NCBI RefSeq assembly: GCF_025854375.1
Contig: NZ_CP107575.1
Span: 3,348,001-3,412,000, forward strand
Origin: Glutamicibacter sp. JL.03c
Lineage (GTDB): Bacteria; Actinomycetota; Actinomycetes; Actinomycetales; Micrococcaceae
Length of the DNA stretch: 64,000 bases
Reading direction: 5' to 3'
The notes below the pieces were generated by a model. It was not told where the DNA came from, searched no databases, and was given only the letters and a program-made list of their open reading frames with translations. A program made the translations under genes and the position numbers. Positions 34,349 to 42,754 of the stretch are shown here, piece by piece. Each line of letters starts with the position of its first letter. Positions within the stretch are counted from its first letter, which is position 1.

Positions 34349-35346
34349 CGGTTCTTCCTTCCGCGCAGGGTCACGCTGGCCAGAACCAGCAAGATCAGCA
34401 GGCCCTTGGCAGCGCCCACCCACTGGCTGGCCACGCCGAGCAGGGTCAGCCCGTTATCCAGGGCGGCGACGAACACGGCGGCCAGCACGGTGCCGGCAAC
34501 GCTGACCAGTCGCCGGCGGGAGAAGATCATGGACATGTAGGCCACCAGGATGATGTCCAGCAGAATCTGCGTTCCAATGCCGGGAACCGCGGCCGAGAGC
34601 CGGGCCACCAACAGCGTCCCGGCCAGGCCCGCCAAGGCCGAGCTGAGCACATAGCTGGCCAGCCGGTACCTGCGGGGATCAAGCCCTGCCACCTGGGCGG
34701 CGGTGGGATTCTGGCCGACAGCATAGGAATTCACTCCCCAGCTGGTCTTGCCATAGACCCACCAGCCCGCAGCCCCGATGAGGATCATCAGCCAGGCCGC
34801 CAGCGGGATCCCGAGAAAAACGCTGCCGCGGGCAGCCTCGAAGAAGCCGCCGGATACGGCGATCTTCAGGTTCTGGCTGAAGACCAGTTCCAGCGAAGCG
34901 GCCACGCCCATGGTGGCCAAGGTCGCCAGCAGCGGGCGCAGCCCCAAGGTCACCGAGATCCCGTTGATCACGCCGATCGCGGTAGCCACCAGCACCCCGT
35001 AGAGCACCGCTATCAAGCCCGGGGTGCCGGCGGCGGCAGCCAGCGCAGTCACGGTGCCGGCCAGTCCTGCCACCGCTGAGGTGGACAGGTCGATGCCGCC
35101 GTTCAGCACATCATCGCCGCCGGCGATAATCACGATCGCGAGCCCCACCCCGGCAATGCCGAAGACCGAAGCCTGGGTCAGGATGGTGGCGATATTCGAT
35201 GCCGTCAGGAAAAATGGCGAGCCGACAACGAAGAGCAGCAGGACCGCGGCGATCCCGGCGTAGCCGATCCAGGCGGCCAGGCCCGGTTTCGTACCGCGCG
35301 CGCTGCGCGCGCTCGCCTCGTTGGCGGGAGCAATGGCGGTGCTCAT
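34345..35346 (-). CDS. Ribose-type ABC transporter permease (first)
   Basis: This 333-residue RbsC-like permease has ITVIIAGG-like features: GLAIVIIAGGDDVLNGGIDLS in the second helix region and DIILVAYMSMIFSRRRLVSV near the C-terminus. It probably forms a heterodimer with the second permease. It overlaps the ATPase stop and the next start by four bases each, so the genes are tightly coupled. About nine membrane helices are expected. Confidence 0.9.
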   Translation of the reverse strand: MSTAIAPANEASARSARGTKPGLAAWIGYAGIAAVLLLFVVGSPFFLTASNIATILTQASVFGIAGVGLAIVIIAGGDDVLNGGIDLSTSAVAGLAGTVTALAAAAGTPGLIAVLYGVLVATAIGVINGISVTLGLRPLLATLATMGVAASLELVFSQNLKIAVSGGFFEAARGSVFLGIPLAAWLMILIGAAGWWVYGKTSWGVNSYAVGQNPTAAQVAGLDPRRYRLASYVLSSALAGLAGTLLVARLSAAVPGIGTQILLDIILVAYMSMIFSRRRLVSVAGTVLAAVFVAALDNGLTLLGVASQWVGAAKGLLILLVLASVTLRGRKNR

Positions 35347-36881
35347 GCGTTCACCTCTTCTCGTGGTGTTCCGGTTCCTTGGCCGCTGGAGGCCAACTGC
35401 AAGATGCGTTCGGTGCTCGCTTCGGCGCAGGACAGCTCGGCGATGACCCGGCCTCGATACAACACCAGCACCCGATCGGCCATCCCCGCGACTTCTTCCA
35501 GGTCAACGCTGACCATCAATGCGGCCGCGCCGTCGTCGACCAGCTGGTTGATCTGCGCGTAGATCTGCGCGCGGCTGCCCACGTCCACGCCCGAGGTGGG
35601 CTGGTCCAGCACCAGCACATCGGATCCCCTGGCCAGCCAGCGGGCCAGCACGGCTTTCTGCTGGTTGCCGCCGGAGAGGCCCGCAGCCACGGCTTCGGGA
35701 TCACCCGGGCGGATATCCAGGCGCTGCACCAGTTCGCTGGCCGCCGCACGCTCCTTGCGCGCGTCGAGCAGCCCGAGCCGGCGTCCGAGTGTGCGCAGGC
35801 TGGCCGCGGCGATATTCTCGCGCACGGTGTTGCGCAGGAAGATGCCATCGCGATGCCGGTTCGATGGGACATAGGCGCCGGCGCGGGCGACAAAGTCCGC
35901 CGCCGATTTCACCGGGCGGCCATGCAATACCACGGTTCCGGCGTGCGGATGGTTCCCGGTCACCGCATCGGCCAGCACCTCGATCCCCGATCCCACCAGC
36001 CCGGTCACTGCCACGATTTCCCCGGGTGCCACCGAGAAATTGATTTCCTCCAGCTTCCCGGCGACCGCCACACCCGAGAGCTCCAGGGCAGGCTCCCCCG
36101 GCGTGGGAGGCGCCTCGCGCTTCTGATGCGAGAACTCGTCGACCTGGCTGCCCAGCATCAAGCCGATGACATCCTCGATGCTGTCACCGGCGGCGAAACT
36201 GGCGTCGCCGGCATTCTTGCCGTTGCGCAGCACCGTGATCCGGTCGGCAATCTGCTGCAGTTCCTGCAGATAGTGGGAGATGAAGATGAGGCCCACCCCG
36301 CGATCACGCAGATGCCGGATCGTGCCGAAGAGCTGTTCCACCTCGTCATTGGCCAGCGGCGCGGTCGGCTCATCGAGGATCAGCACCTTGGGCTCTGCCA
36401 GTACCGCGCGGGCGATCTGGATCAGCTGCTGCTGGGCAACGCTCAGCTCGTCAACGAAGACCGAGGCATCCAGTTCCTGGCCGGTGGTGCGCAGGATATC
36501 GGCTCGCGCCGACTCCTGCACGGTGCGCTCATGGCGCCAAAGCCCGCGGCTTGTGCTCGTGCCCAGGTACAGCTGCTCGGCTACGGTCAGGCGTCCGGCC
36601 AGGTGGCGGTCCTGGTGGATCACCTCGATGCCCAGAGCTTCTGCATCGGCGGGGCGGCGGATCTGCACGGCTTTGCCAGCCAGTTCGATGTGGCCGGTAT
36701 CCAGGGTGTACAGGCCCGTGAGAATCTTGATCAGCGTGGACTTGCCGGCACCGTTTTCGCCCACGAGGCCCAGGACTTCCCCGGCTCGAAGCTGCAGGTG
36801 GACATCATCGAGCACCTTGACGTTGCCAAAAGATTTATTGATCCCGGCCATGCTCAGCAAGTCATTAGATGCCGTTGTCAT
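35343..36881 (-). CDS. Ribose-type ABC transporter ATP-binding protein, two ABC domains
   Basis: This 512-residue protein has two ABC domains as in RbsA. The first has Walker A GENGAGKSTLIKIL, the signature-like LSVAQQQLIQIARAV and Walker B VLILDEPTAPL. The second lacks a standard Walker A (GLVGSGIEV) but keeps LSGGNQQKAVLARWLA and VLVLDQPTSGVD. That asymmetry is normal in sugar importers. The ATG at 36881 lies inside the end of the binding-protein gene (17-base overlap). Confidence 0.92.
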   Translation of the reverse strand: MTTASNDLLSMAGINKSFGNVKVLDDVHLQLRAGEVLGLVGENGAGKSTLIKILTGLYTLDTGHIELAGKAVQIRRPADAEALGIEVIHQDRHLAGRLTVAEQLYLGTSTSRGLWRHERTVQESARADILRTTGQELDASVFVDELSVAQQQLIQIARAVLAEPKVLILDEPTAPLANDEVEQLFGTIRHLRDRGVGLIFISHYLQELQQIADRITVLRNGKNAGDASFAAGDSIEDVIGLMLGSQVDEFSHQKREAPPTPGEPALELSGVAVAGKLEEINFSVAPGEIVAVTGLVGSGIEVLADAVTGNHPHAGTVVLHGRPVKSAADFVARAGAYVPSNRHRDGIFLRNTVRENIAAASLRTLGRRLGLLDARKERAAASELVQRLDIRPGDPEAVAAGLSGGNQQKAVLARWLARGSDVLVLDQPTSGVDVGSRAQIYAQINQLVDDGAAALMVSVDLEEVAGMADRVLVLYRGRVIAELSCAEASTERILQLASSGQGTGTPREEVNA

Positions 36882-37905
36882 TGCGCACCTGATTCACGTT
36901 GTCCTTGTCGACAAAAATCGGCTCGGCATAGCTGGTGCTCGGGACCTGATCGGTTTGCCCATCGAGGAACAGGGCGATATTGCTGGCCGAGGTCGCGGCG
37001 ATCTGCTTGGTGGGCTGGGCGACGGTGAACTGGTAGGAGCTGTTCGGGTCGGCGATCAAATCCAGGGCTCCGGGCTCCGCATCGACGCCATAGAGCTTGA
37101 TGTCATTATCGGTGGGGTCGATGGCCTGCGCCGCTCCGATCAGCGGCATGTCCCAGCACGACCAGATCGCGTCGACTTCGCCCTCGGGCAGCCTGCGCAG
37201 CTGGTCCTGGATCTGGTTCTTGGCATCTTCGATGGTGCCCTCATACTTGTCCTGGAGTTCAGGGGTGATCTTCTCGATATTCGGGTAGTCCTCGAGCACC
37301 AGGTTCAGGCTGTTGTAGCGGATCCGGCACGGCGTCACGCCGGGGAAGCCGTTGAAGACCAGGATCTTGCCCTTGCCGTGCAGGTCTTCTGCCATGGTGC
37401 GAGCCAGCGTGGTGCCCACATTCCAGTTGTCGCTGGTGACGTTGTTCTTCGAGTATTCGCTCTGGAAGTCGATGGTGAACAGCGGAATGCCTGCGGCGTC
37501 CACCTTGGCCAGGGCAGGGGTGAGCGTCTGCGCATCACCCAGGATCACCACGATGGCATCGGGCGACTGGGTAATCAGGTTTTCCACGTCGGAAACGTGC
37601 TTCTCGTCCTTGGCTTCGGCCTGGGTAGCGATGACCTCGCCGCCGAGCTCCTTGATGCGTTCCTGGATCTGCTGGTAGACCACCCGCGAGTAATCGTGCA
37701 GGATGTCCTTGGCCGCGATGCCGACTTTCTTGCCTTCCAGCGAAGGAACATCCTCCAGCTGCTGCTCGGCTTGCGGGTTGCTGCTTTGCGCCGCGACCGG
37801 AGCCGCTTGGGGGCGCGGTTCTTTCAACGAGCAGCCCGTGAGCAGCGTGGTGGCAGCCAGGGCAACAGCCACAAGCTTCAAGGTGTGCGGGCGAGTACGA
37901 GTCAT
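36865..37905 (-). CDS. Ribose-type substrate-binding lipoprotein
   Basis: This 346-residue protein has a lipoprotein signal ending LATTLLTGC-like (TTLLTGCSL, Cys25) and a periplasmic-binding-protein type I fold with GKKVGIAAKDILHDYSRVVYQ divided over the first unit, PDAIVVILGDAQ, IPLFTIDFQSEYS and IWSCWDMPLIGAAQA. ATG 37905 has GAGAGGG upstream; an upstream in-frame stretch runs through the riboswitch and is not coding. First gene after SAM riboswitch 2. Ribose-family receptors bind furanoses and similar molecules, so methylthioribose-like or sulfonated sugars are possible ligands; this is inference. Confidence 0.88.
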   Translation of the reverse strand: MTRTRPHTLKLVAVALAATTLLTGCSLKEPRPQAAPVAAQSSNPQAEQQLEDVPSLEGKKVGIAAKDILHDYSRVVYQQIQERIKELGGEVIATQAEAKDEKHVSDVENLITQSPDAIVVILGDAQTLTPALAKVDAAGIPLFTIDFQSEYSKNNVTSDNWNVGTTLARTMAEDLHGKGKILVFNGFPGVTPCRIRYNSLNLVLEDYPNIEKITPELQDKYEGTIEDAKNQIQDQLRRLPEGEVDAIWSCWDMPLIGAAQAIDPTDNDIKLYGVDAEPGALDLIADPNSSYQFTVAQPTKQIAATSASNIALFLDGQTDQVPSTSYAEPIFVDKDNVNQVRNDNGI

Positions 37906-37976
37906 GCCGTCCCTCTCTGAGACATCTAGGACCGAGGGATCCCGCACAGAAGTCCTTGCTTCTGAACCCGGGAGCT

Positions 37977-38061
37977 CCATCGAACCTGGCTTTAGCACTA
38001 TCTGCAGGAGGCAAACTTGCTGCGGCGTCATGGAGCCAGGTCTCTCAGCCGCTCTGGATGG
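37977..38061 (-). ncRNA. SAM-I (S-box) type riboswitch, second copy
   Basis: The minus-strand RNA has the same P1 ends (CCAUCCAGAG ... CCAGGUUCGAUGG) and the same core as the copy at 31595-31679, differing mainly in P3/P4 loops (GCAAGTTTGCCTCCTGCAG against GCAAGCCTGCCTTCCGCAG). It is 72 bases before the binding-protein start. A small AGAAG/CTTCT hairpin follows, but no T run, so the output is probably translational. Confidence 0.88.
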
Positions 38062-38192
38062 GGTGTCATTCGAGTCAAGCATCGATCAGCCACGTTGGCT
38101 AAGCCGGCGTCATGGGAGGGAACCCTGCGTCAGATCTCGTCACAAATCCGGGGTTTTTGACAGCTTCAAGCCCCGTGAATGCGTGGACAGCG

Positions 38193-38210
38193 CGTCATAT
38201 TTCCGCATAT
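38193..38210 (-). promoter_or_regulatory. Conserved 18-bp element upstream of riboswitch 2
   Basis: CGTCATATTTCCGCATAT is 17/18 identical to the element at 31790-31807 and lies 132 bases before the 5' end of riboswitch 2 on the minus strand. The shared position suggests a common regulator or promoter part. Confidence 0.5.
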
Positions 38211-38347
38211 TACGATCCCCGGTTCGCGTTCCCCGGTTCGCATTTGCCTGGCTGCTTGAGCCGGGCAAGCCGTGCACGATGCGGGTACTGCCCAATATCA
38301 CAATCGCCTAGACTGAATCCAAGGACACCGATCGAGAGGACATCCGC

Positions 38348-38710
38348 GTGGATTCGACCAGCACAGTGAGCCTGATGTTCGGGCTGCTTGTCCTAGCGCT
38401 CACCGCGGGCCTACTGGCCCGCATGGGGGCCGACGGCCGCCTGCCGCGCAACAGCAGCGTTGGCCTGAAAACCCGTCACACCCTGGCCAGCGATGAAGCC
38501 TGGCTGGCGGCGCACCGCGAAGCCTCACCAACCCTCAAGCTCTCTGGCATCACCGGCTGGCTCTTCTTGATCTCCTCGGCAATCTTCTGTTTCCTGCAGA
38601 ATTTCGCCGCAGCATTCGCCCTAGCCGCTATCGGCTTTGCCCTGGTCCTCGTGCTGATGCTGCGTGCCGCGTCCAAGGGGAACAAGGTCGCCAAACGGTT
38701 CTCCGCCTGA
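38348..38710 (+). CDS. SdpI/YhfL family membrane protein
   Basis: This 120-residue protein has an N-terminal helix, the SdpI-family stretch NSSVGLKTRHTLASDEAWLAAHR and two more helices. In Bacillus, SdpI gives immunity to a toxic peptide and acts as a signal receptor; short actinobacterial relatives are of unknown function. GTG 38348 follows GAGAGGA. It is a single gene convergent with gntP-like. Confidence 0.8.
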   Translation: MDSTSTVSLMFGLLVLALTAGLLARMGADGRLPRNSSVGLKTRHTLASDEAWLAAHREASPTLKLSGITGWLFLISSAIFCFLQNFAAAFALAAIGFALVLVLMLRAASKGNKVAKRFSA

Positions 38711-38725
38711 GCGCCGAATCAACAG

Positions 38726-38768
38726 CGCACCGCGCCATCAATGAGGAAATCACTGACGACGCGGTGCG
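38726..38768. terminator. Possible shared terminator between convergent genes
   Basis: CGCACCGCG (38726-38734) is complementary to CGCGGTGCG (38760-38768), with 25 bases between. It lies in the spacer of two convergent genes. The large loop and missing T run keep this tentative. Confidence 0.35.
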
Positions 38769-38791
38769 GGTGCGCAATGCCCGGCAGCCCC

Positions 38792-40153
38792 CTAGAGCAG
38801 AACTGCCCCGAGGATCCAGACGGTGGCAAACGCCGCGGTCCCCTGGATCGCGGTGGCCACGCTGAGGGTCTTGTACGCGGTGATCACCGGGATCCGGCTG
38901 AGCTGCGACACCACCCAGAAGTACGAATCGTTCGCATGCGAAACGACCATCGCACCGGCGCCGACCGCCAGCACGCTGAGCACCATGCCCAGCTCGGAGT
39001 CCAGCCCCAGCGAGCCGAGCATCGGGGCGACCAGCGCGGAGGTGGTCACCATCGATACCGTGGACGATCCCTGCGCCGACTTCAATGCGGCGGCAATCAG
39101 GAATGGCACCGCCAGCCCCAGCCCCAGGCCGCTCAAGGAACCTGAGAGGAATTCGGTCAGCTTGGAGGAGGCCAGCACGGCGCCGAAGGCCGCCCCGGCT
39201 CCGGTGATCAGCAGGATCGGAGCGGCAGTGCGCACCGCCTCATTCATCTGGTCATTGAAATCGGAGAGCTTCTTATCCCCGCTCAGCAGCGGTGTGGCCG
39301 ACAGCAGGCCGAAGATCAGCGCGATCACCGGGGTGCCGATGAAGGAGAGCACCTCCACCAGCGTTCCGCCACCCAGTGGCGCCGAGGGCAGCTTGGCAAT
39401 GGAGGCGGCGCAGATCAAAACCAGCGGCACCAGAATCGGCAGGAAAGCCAGGGCCGGATGCGGCAGCTTTCCGAAGCTGGCGCGCAGCTGCTCGTAGTCC
39501 AGGCCTGCCAGGTCGTTTTCGTCTTCCGAGGCCATCGGAGTCCACTGGGACTTGTTGAACCGGCTGGCGTAGGCCAGGCCGGCCAACGCGGAGATGGCAG
39601 CTACCGGCAGGCCCACGGCGATGATCAGCCCGAGGTTATCGGCAATGCCGATGCTCTCGGCCGCGGCCAACGGCCCGGGGGTCGGCGGGACCATGGTGTG
39701 CGTGGCATACAGGCCGGTCATCAGCGCGACCGATGTCGCCAGCGCCGAAACGCCGGTGCGCAACGTGATGGCCTTGCGCAGCGAGTTCAGCACCACGTAG
39801 CCGGAGTCGCAGAAGACCGGGATCGATACGATGTAGCCGATGATGCTCAGTGTCAGGTTCGGGAACCGGGTGCCCAGGACCTTGATCAGGGCGTCGGCCA
39901 TCGAGATGGCGGCCCCCGAGCGCTCCAGGATGATGCCGATCATCGTGCCGAAGAGGATCACCAAGCCGATATTTCCCATGGTGTTGCCGAACGCCGTGGT
40001 GACGGTGCTGGCCACTTCGGCCAAGGGGATCTTGTAGGCGAAGGCGGCAAGAATGGCGGCGCCGATCAGCGCAAGGAAGGGGCTGATTTTCCAGCGCGCT
40101 GTCACCAGCACAATGGCGACTACGAGGATCAAGAGAATAATGAGTTCGTACAC
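38792..40153 (-). CDS. GntP family permease (gluconate/glycerate type)
   Basis: This 453-residue transporter has about twelve hydrophobic segments and GntP hallmarks: FGNTMGNIGLVILFGTMIG, VFCDSGYVVLNSLRKAI, HTMVPPTPGPLAAAE and SHANDSYFWVVSQL. It would import gluconate or a similar sugar acid by cation symport. Start is GTG 40153, preceded by AAAGGAG. A CdaR regulator and a glycerate kinase encoded nearby suggest glycerate as substrate; this is inference from context. Confidence 0.9.
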   Translation of the reverse strand: MYELIILLILVVAIVLVTARWKISPFLALIGAAILAAFAYKIPLAEVASTVTTAFGNTMGNIGLVILFGTMIGIILERSGAAISMADALIKVLGTRFPNLTLSIIGYIVSIPVFCDSGYVVLNSLRKAITLRTGVSALATSVALMTGLYATHTMVPPTPGPLAAAESIGIADNLGLIIAVGLPVAAISALAGLAYASRFNKSQWTPMASEDENDLAGLDYEQLRASFGKLPHPALAFLPILVPLVLICAASIAKLPSAPLGGGTLVEVLSFIGTPVIALIFGLLSATPLLSGDKKLSDFNDQMNEAVRTAAPILLITGAGAAFGAVLASSKLTEFLSGSLSGLGLGLAVPFLIAAALKSAQGSSTVSMVTTSALVAPMLGSLGLDSELGMVLSVLAVGAGAMVVSHANDSYFWVVSQLSRIPVITAYKTLSVATAIQGTAAFATVWILGAVLL

Positions 40154-40497
40154 GGTTGGTTGGCTCCTTTGCCACGATCTGCGGTGCGTTCTCCAGCAAA
40201 GCGGCTCAAGCTTTGGCGGTTCGAACAGTCGGCAATGAGCCAATACTAGGAAACGGGCAAGAGATCACCTATGGGCATGTGCCCGGAATTCCCAGGGCCC
40301 AAAGAGTGAAAAGTGTGCACGGGGTCCAAAGAATGCCTTCGGGTGAGCATCAAAACCGCACTGATACCCACATGTCGTTCAAGCAGCCATCGAGATCGTA
40401 GCCCGCAAAGGCGACTCCGGATGCTGGATTCCTACGAGCGCGTTCGCGACGGAGCGCGGACCGAACATGAATGAGACCGCTCTGGCAGTGACGGCTC
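40154..40497. other. Intergenic region upstream of the GntP gene
   Basis: These 344 bases contain no supported gene. A short inverted repeat, GGGCA-TG-TGCCC (40273-40284), lies 120 bases before the permease start and could be an operator. The stretch before 40498, where an antitoxin gene would be expected next to yoeB, has no recognisable antitoxin sequence. Confidence 0.45.
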
Positions 40498-40632
40498 ATG
40501 CGTCTACCGTGGGACGAGTCCGCGTGGGAGGACGGCGAATATTGGCAGCAGACAGATCGCAAAATCCGCACGCGGATAAACATGTTGACCGATGCCTGCC
40601 TGCTTGATGCCATCAACGGCAACGGGAAGCCC
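40498..40632 (+). pseudogene. Truncated YoeB/Txe toxin gene
   Basis: Translation from ATG 40498 gives AWEDGEYWQQTDRKIRTRIN and then NGNGKP, which is the N-terminal half of a YoeB-type mRNA interferase (usual form AWEDYLYWQQTDKKILKRIN). Intact toxins are about 85 residues. After GKP the sequence no longer resembles the family, and the end of the CdaR gene begins within 40 bases, so the catalytic C-terminal half (with its Arg and His) is missing. No antitoxin is left. The toxin cannot be active. Confidence 0.8.
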
Positions 40633-40669
40633 GTTATCACTACCCGGATCCCGCTTTGGAGAACTGCAG

Positions 40670-41731
40670 CTAGAAGACCTGCAGTTCATCCAGCGCGATC
40701 CGCGCGTACACAGCATGCTGCAATCGCAGCGATTCGGCGGCCTGGCGAATATCAGCACCCGTCACCTGGCCGATTCGCTCCAGCCTTTGCACCAGCGTAT
40801 TGCGGTGGATATGCAAGGATTCCGCGGCCTCGGACATGGAGGAAGCGGCAGCGACCACCAATAGCGTCCTGGCCTGCTCCTGGTTCAAAACCTGCGCGCG
40901 GGCGGCCAGATACTTCAGGCTCCGCGCCGGAGTGCGGGCCACAGCCACCGCAATATCCTGGTTCCAGATTCCTTCGAGTTCTCGCCGAGGAAGCATCGCC
41001 GGGCGCCCCGCCAACGTCCGCATCGCTTCGGCCTGGGCCAACAGCTCGCCCGCATCCTCGGCGGCCGGCCCGATCAGATAACGGTCATTGGCATTCGGGG
41101 CATCCGCCGCCGGCTCATCGCTGGCCTTTCGCAGTCGCCAATGAGCACCAAACAGCCCCACCCAGCAGGTGCGCGCCCCGTCGAGCGCCGGCTGTTCCAG
41201 CAACGGATCCTGTTCGCTGCGCGGCAGCCACAGCTCAAGTTGCAACGGCGCACGCAGCCCGTGCGCATCCAGGGTTCTCTCGATCACGTCGGCCGCCACA
41301 TGCCCGGCAAGCAGCGCTGAAATGATATCCCGGGCCTCGGCGGCCCGGCGAGCGCTCCGCGAGTGCTCGCGTTCCTGGGTGAACAGCAATTGCACGGTCA
41401 GCGCGATCAGGTCAGCCAGCGGCTCGACCTCATGCGGTGCGCCGGTCACGCCAACTGCTCCGCACAACCGCTCGTTGAGTATCAGCGGAAGGTTCACCCC
41501 GGGCTGGGTGCCTGCGGTGTCATCGGCCTGGGCAACCCGGATGATCTGATTGCGGCGGATCGCTTCGACGCTGCCTTCATGCAGGGTGCCGATGCGCGCG
41601 GCATCGCTGGAGGCGATGATGATTCCATGGGCATTCATGATGTTCACGTGGCGATCGATCGTCGGCGCAATGGTATCGACGACCTTTTGCGCGAGCCCGC
41701 TGGCCAGTCGAGGTTGCTCCTTTTCGCTCAT
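40670..41731 (-). CDS. CdaR family transcriptional regulator (sugar diacid/glycerate type)
   Basis: This 353-residue regulator has an N-terminal sugar-diacid recognition domain (MNAHGIIIASSDAARIGTLHEG and PLILNERLCGAVGVTGAP) and a C-terminal PucR-type helix-turn-helix with AAESLHIHRNTLVQRLERI. CdaR activates glucarate, galactarate and glycerate genes in E. coli. It lies next to a GntP permease and near a glycerate kinase gene, so it probably senses glycerate and turns on both. Its 3' end abuts the yoeB remnant. Confidence 0.9.
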   Translation of the reverse strand: MSEKEQPRLASGLAQKVVDTIAPTIDRHVNIMNAHGIIIASSDAARIGTLHEGSVEAIRRNQIIRVAQADDTAGTQPGVNLPLILNERLCGAVGVTGAPHEVEPLADLIALTVQLLFTQEREHSRSARRAAEARDIISALLAGHVAADVIERTLDAHGLRAPLQLELWLPRSEQDPLLEQPALDGARTCWVGLFGAHWRLRKASDEPAADAPNANDRYLIGPAAEDAGELLAQAEAMRTLAGRPAMLPRRELEGIWNQDIAVAVARTPARSLKYLAARAQVLNQEQARTLLVVAAASSMSEAAESLHIHRNTLVQRLERIGQVTGADIRQAAESLRLQHAVYARIALDELQVF

Positions 41732-41868
41732 GGATTCATCCTAGCCGTCACCTCGCCCGGGGAACTGCCACTTTTCAACATGGCACGCTCGGGGACGTGA
41801 GGTGCTTCACGTTGAACTTCAGTGATGCTAGGCTCGCCCCAGTCAAGAATCGCGATGAAAGGTCCACC

Positions 41869-42063
41869 ATGAGTTCGGCGATCAGCTACTTAACGGGCGG
41901 CTTCCTAGTCTCCTTGCTCGTAACGCTCAACATGACATGGAACCAGCGTTTGCCCGGCATGGTCGGCCCGGCCCTCATCGTGGCGTGCCTTGCAGGGCTC
42001 GTCGCATGCCGGCTCTACACCGCTCGAAACCTGCCCCGCCGGCACGATCCAAGGGAAACCTAG
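41869..42063 (+). CDS. Small two-helix membrane protein
   Basis: This 64-residue ORF has hydrophobic segments at residues about 7-23 and 34-52 and a basic C-terminus (RNLPRRHDPRET). ATG 41869 has AAAGG upstream. Its TAG shares the tetranucleotide CTAG with the stop of the opposing lipoprotein gene. I do not recognise a family. A longer upstream extension is possible but less likely. Confidence 0.55.
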   Translation: MSSAISYLTGGFLVSLLVTLNMTWNQRLPGMVGPALIVACLAGLVACRLYTARNLPRRHDPRET

Positions 42064-42596
42064 GACGCCTCCCGCTCCTGCTGAATCGACCTGACCGTGC
42101 TGTTGGCATCAGGCGCAAACGCAAACAACTTGCCATCGGCAACGTGGACCCAGAATCGGCCACATAAATCCGTGGTCCGGTTTTCGGCGCCCTGAGGCCA
42201 CCAATCGGCGTCCAGGGTTCGGGTGGTGGAGATTTCATTCGCTTCAAAAGACTTGGTACGCGCATCCGAGGCGTAGGCCTTCTTGAGTTCGGCTTCGCTC
42301 GGATGTCCCGTGCTCTTGATCGGGACGCATTGTTCGCCTGGCACTTCGCCGGAGTAGTCCATCACGAAAATGCGTTCCATTCCCGTATTGCGCTGCATGA
42401 GTTTCACATCGGTTCCGCCCTGGGGCACCCAGGTTGGCAACAATTCTGCTGATACTGCTTCTTCTGAGGTCTTCGCGGTCTTTTCGGTGGATTCATCGTA
42501 CTTGTCCACGAGCAGATCCGACACGGAGCAACCGGAGAGGACAAGGGACAAGGGAGCTGCCATCAACACGGTGGCGACGTACTTTTTCTTCATCAT
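42060..42596 (-). CDS. Putative secreted lipoprotein
   Basis: This 178-residue protein has a lipoprotein signal MMKKKYVATVLMAAPLSL followed by the lipobox LSGC, then a soluble domain with three further cysteines of which two (GEQCVPI and TDLCGRF) could form a disulfide. No domain is recognised. ATG 42596 is chosen because the signal peptide begins there. The stop codons of this gene and its convergent neighbour overlap. Confidence 0.75.
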   Translation of the reverse strand: MMKKKYVATVLMAAPLSLVLSGCSVSDLLVDKYDESTEKTAKTSEEAVSAELLPTWVPQGGTDVKLMQRNTGMERIFVMDYSGEVPGEQCVPIKSTGHPSEAELKKAYASDARTKSFEANEISTTRTLDADWWPQGAENRTTDLCGRFWVHVADGKLFAFAPDANSTVRSIQQEREAS

Positions 42597-42754
42597 GATT
42601 CCATCGTAGAAATCGGTCGCCACTTGGCACATCGTCTTCTCGTCGCAAGTGGGCCGGCGGCAGTTCATCCCCACGGTGGAGCAGCCGAAAGCTTTTCTCC
42701 ACCCGCACCACCTAAACTGGCCTCAACAACCGATCCGTCTGGGAGCCAGAAGCC

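Noticed and set aside
38218-38248. Two direct copies of CCCCGGTTCGC
   Set aside because: Adjacent short direct repeats with no relation to a gene start or mobile-element end; probably slippage.
40498-40632. A working YefM-YoeB toxin-antitoxin system
   Set aside because: Only the N-terminal half of YoeB is present and no antitoxin is seen; recorded as a pseudogene.
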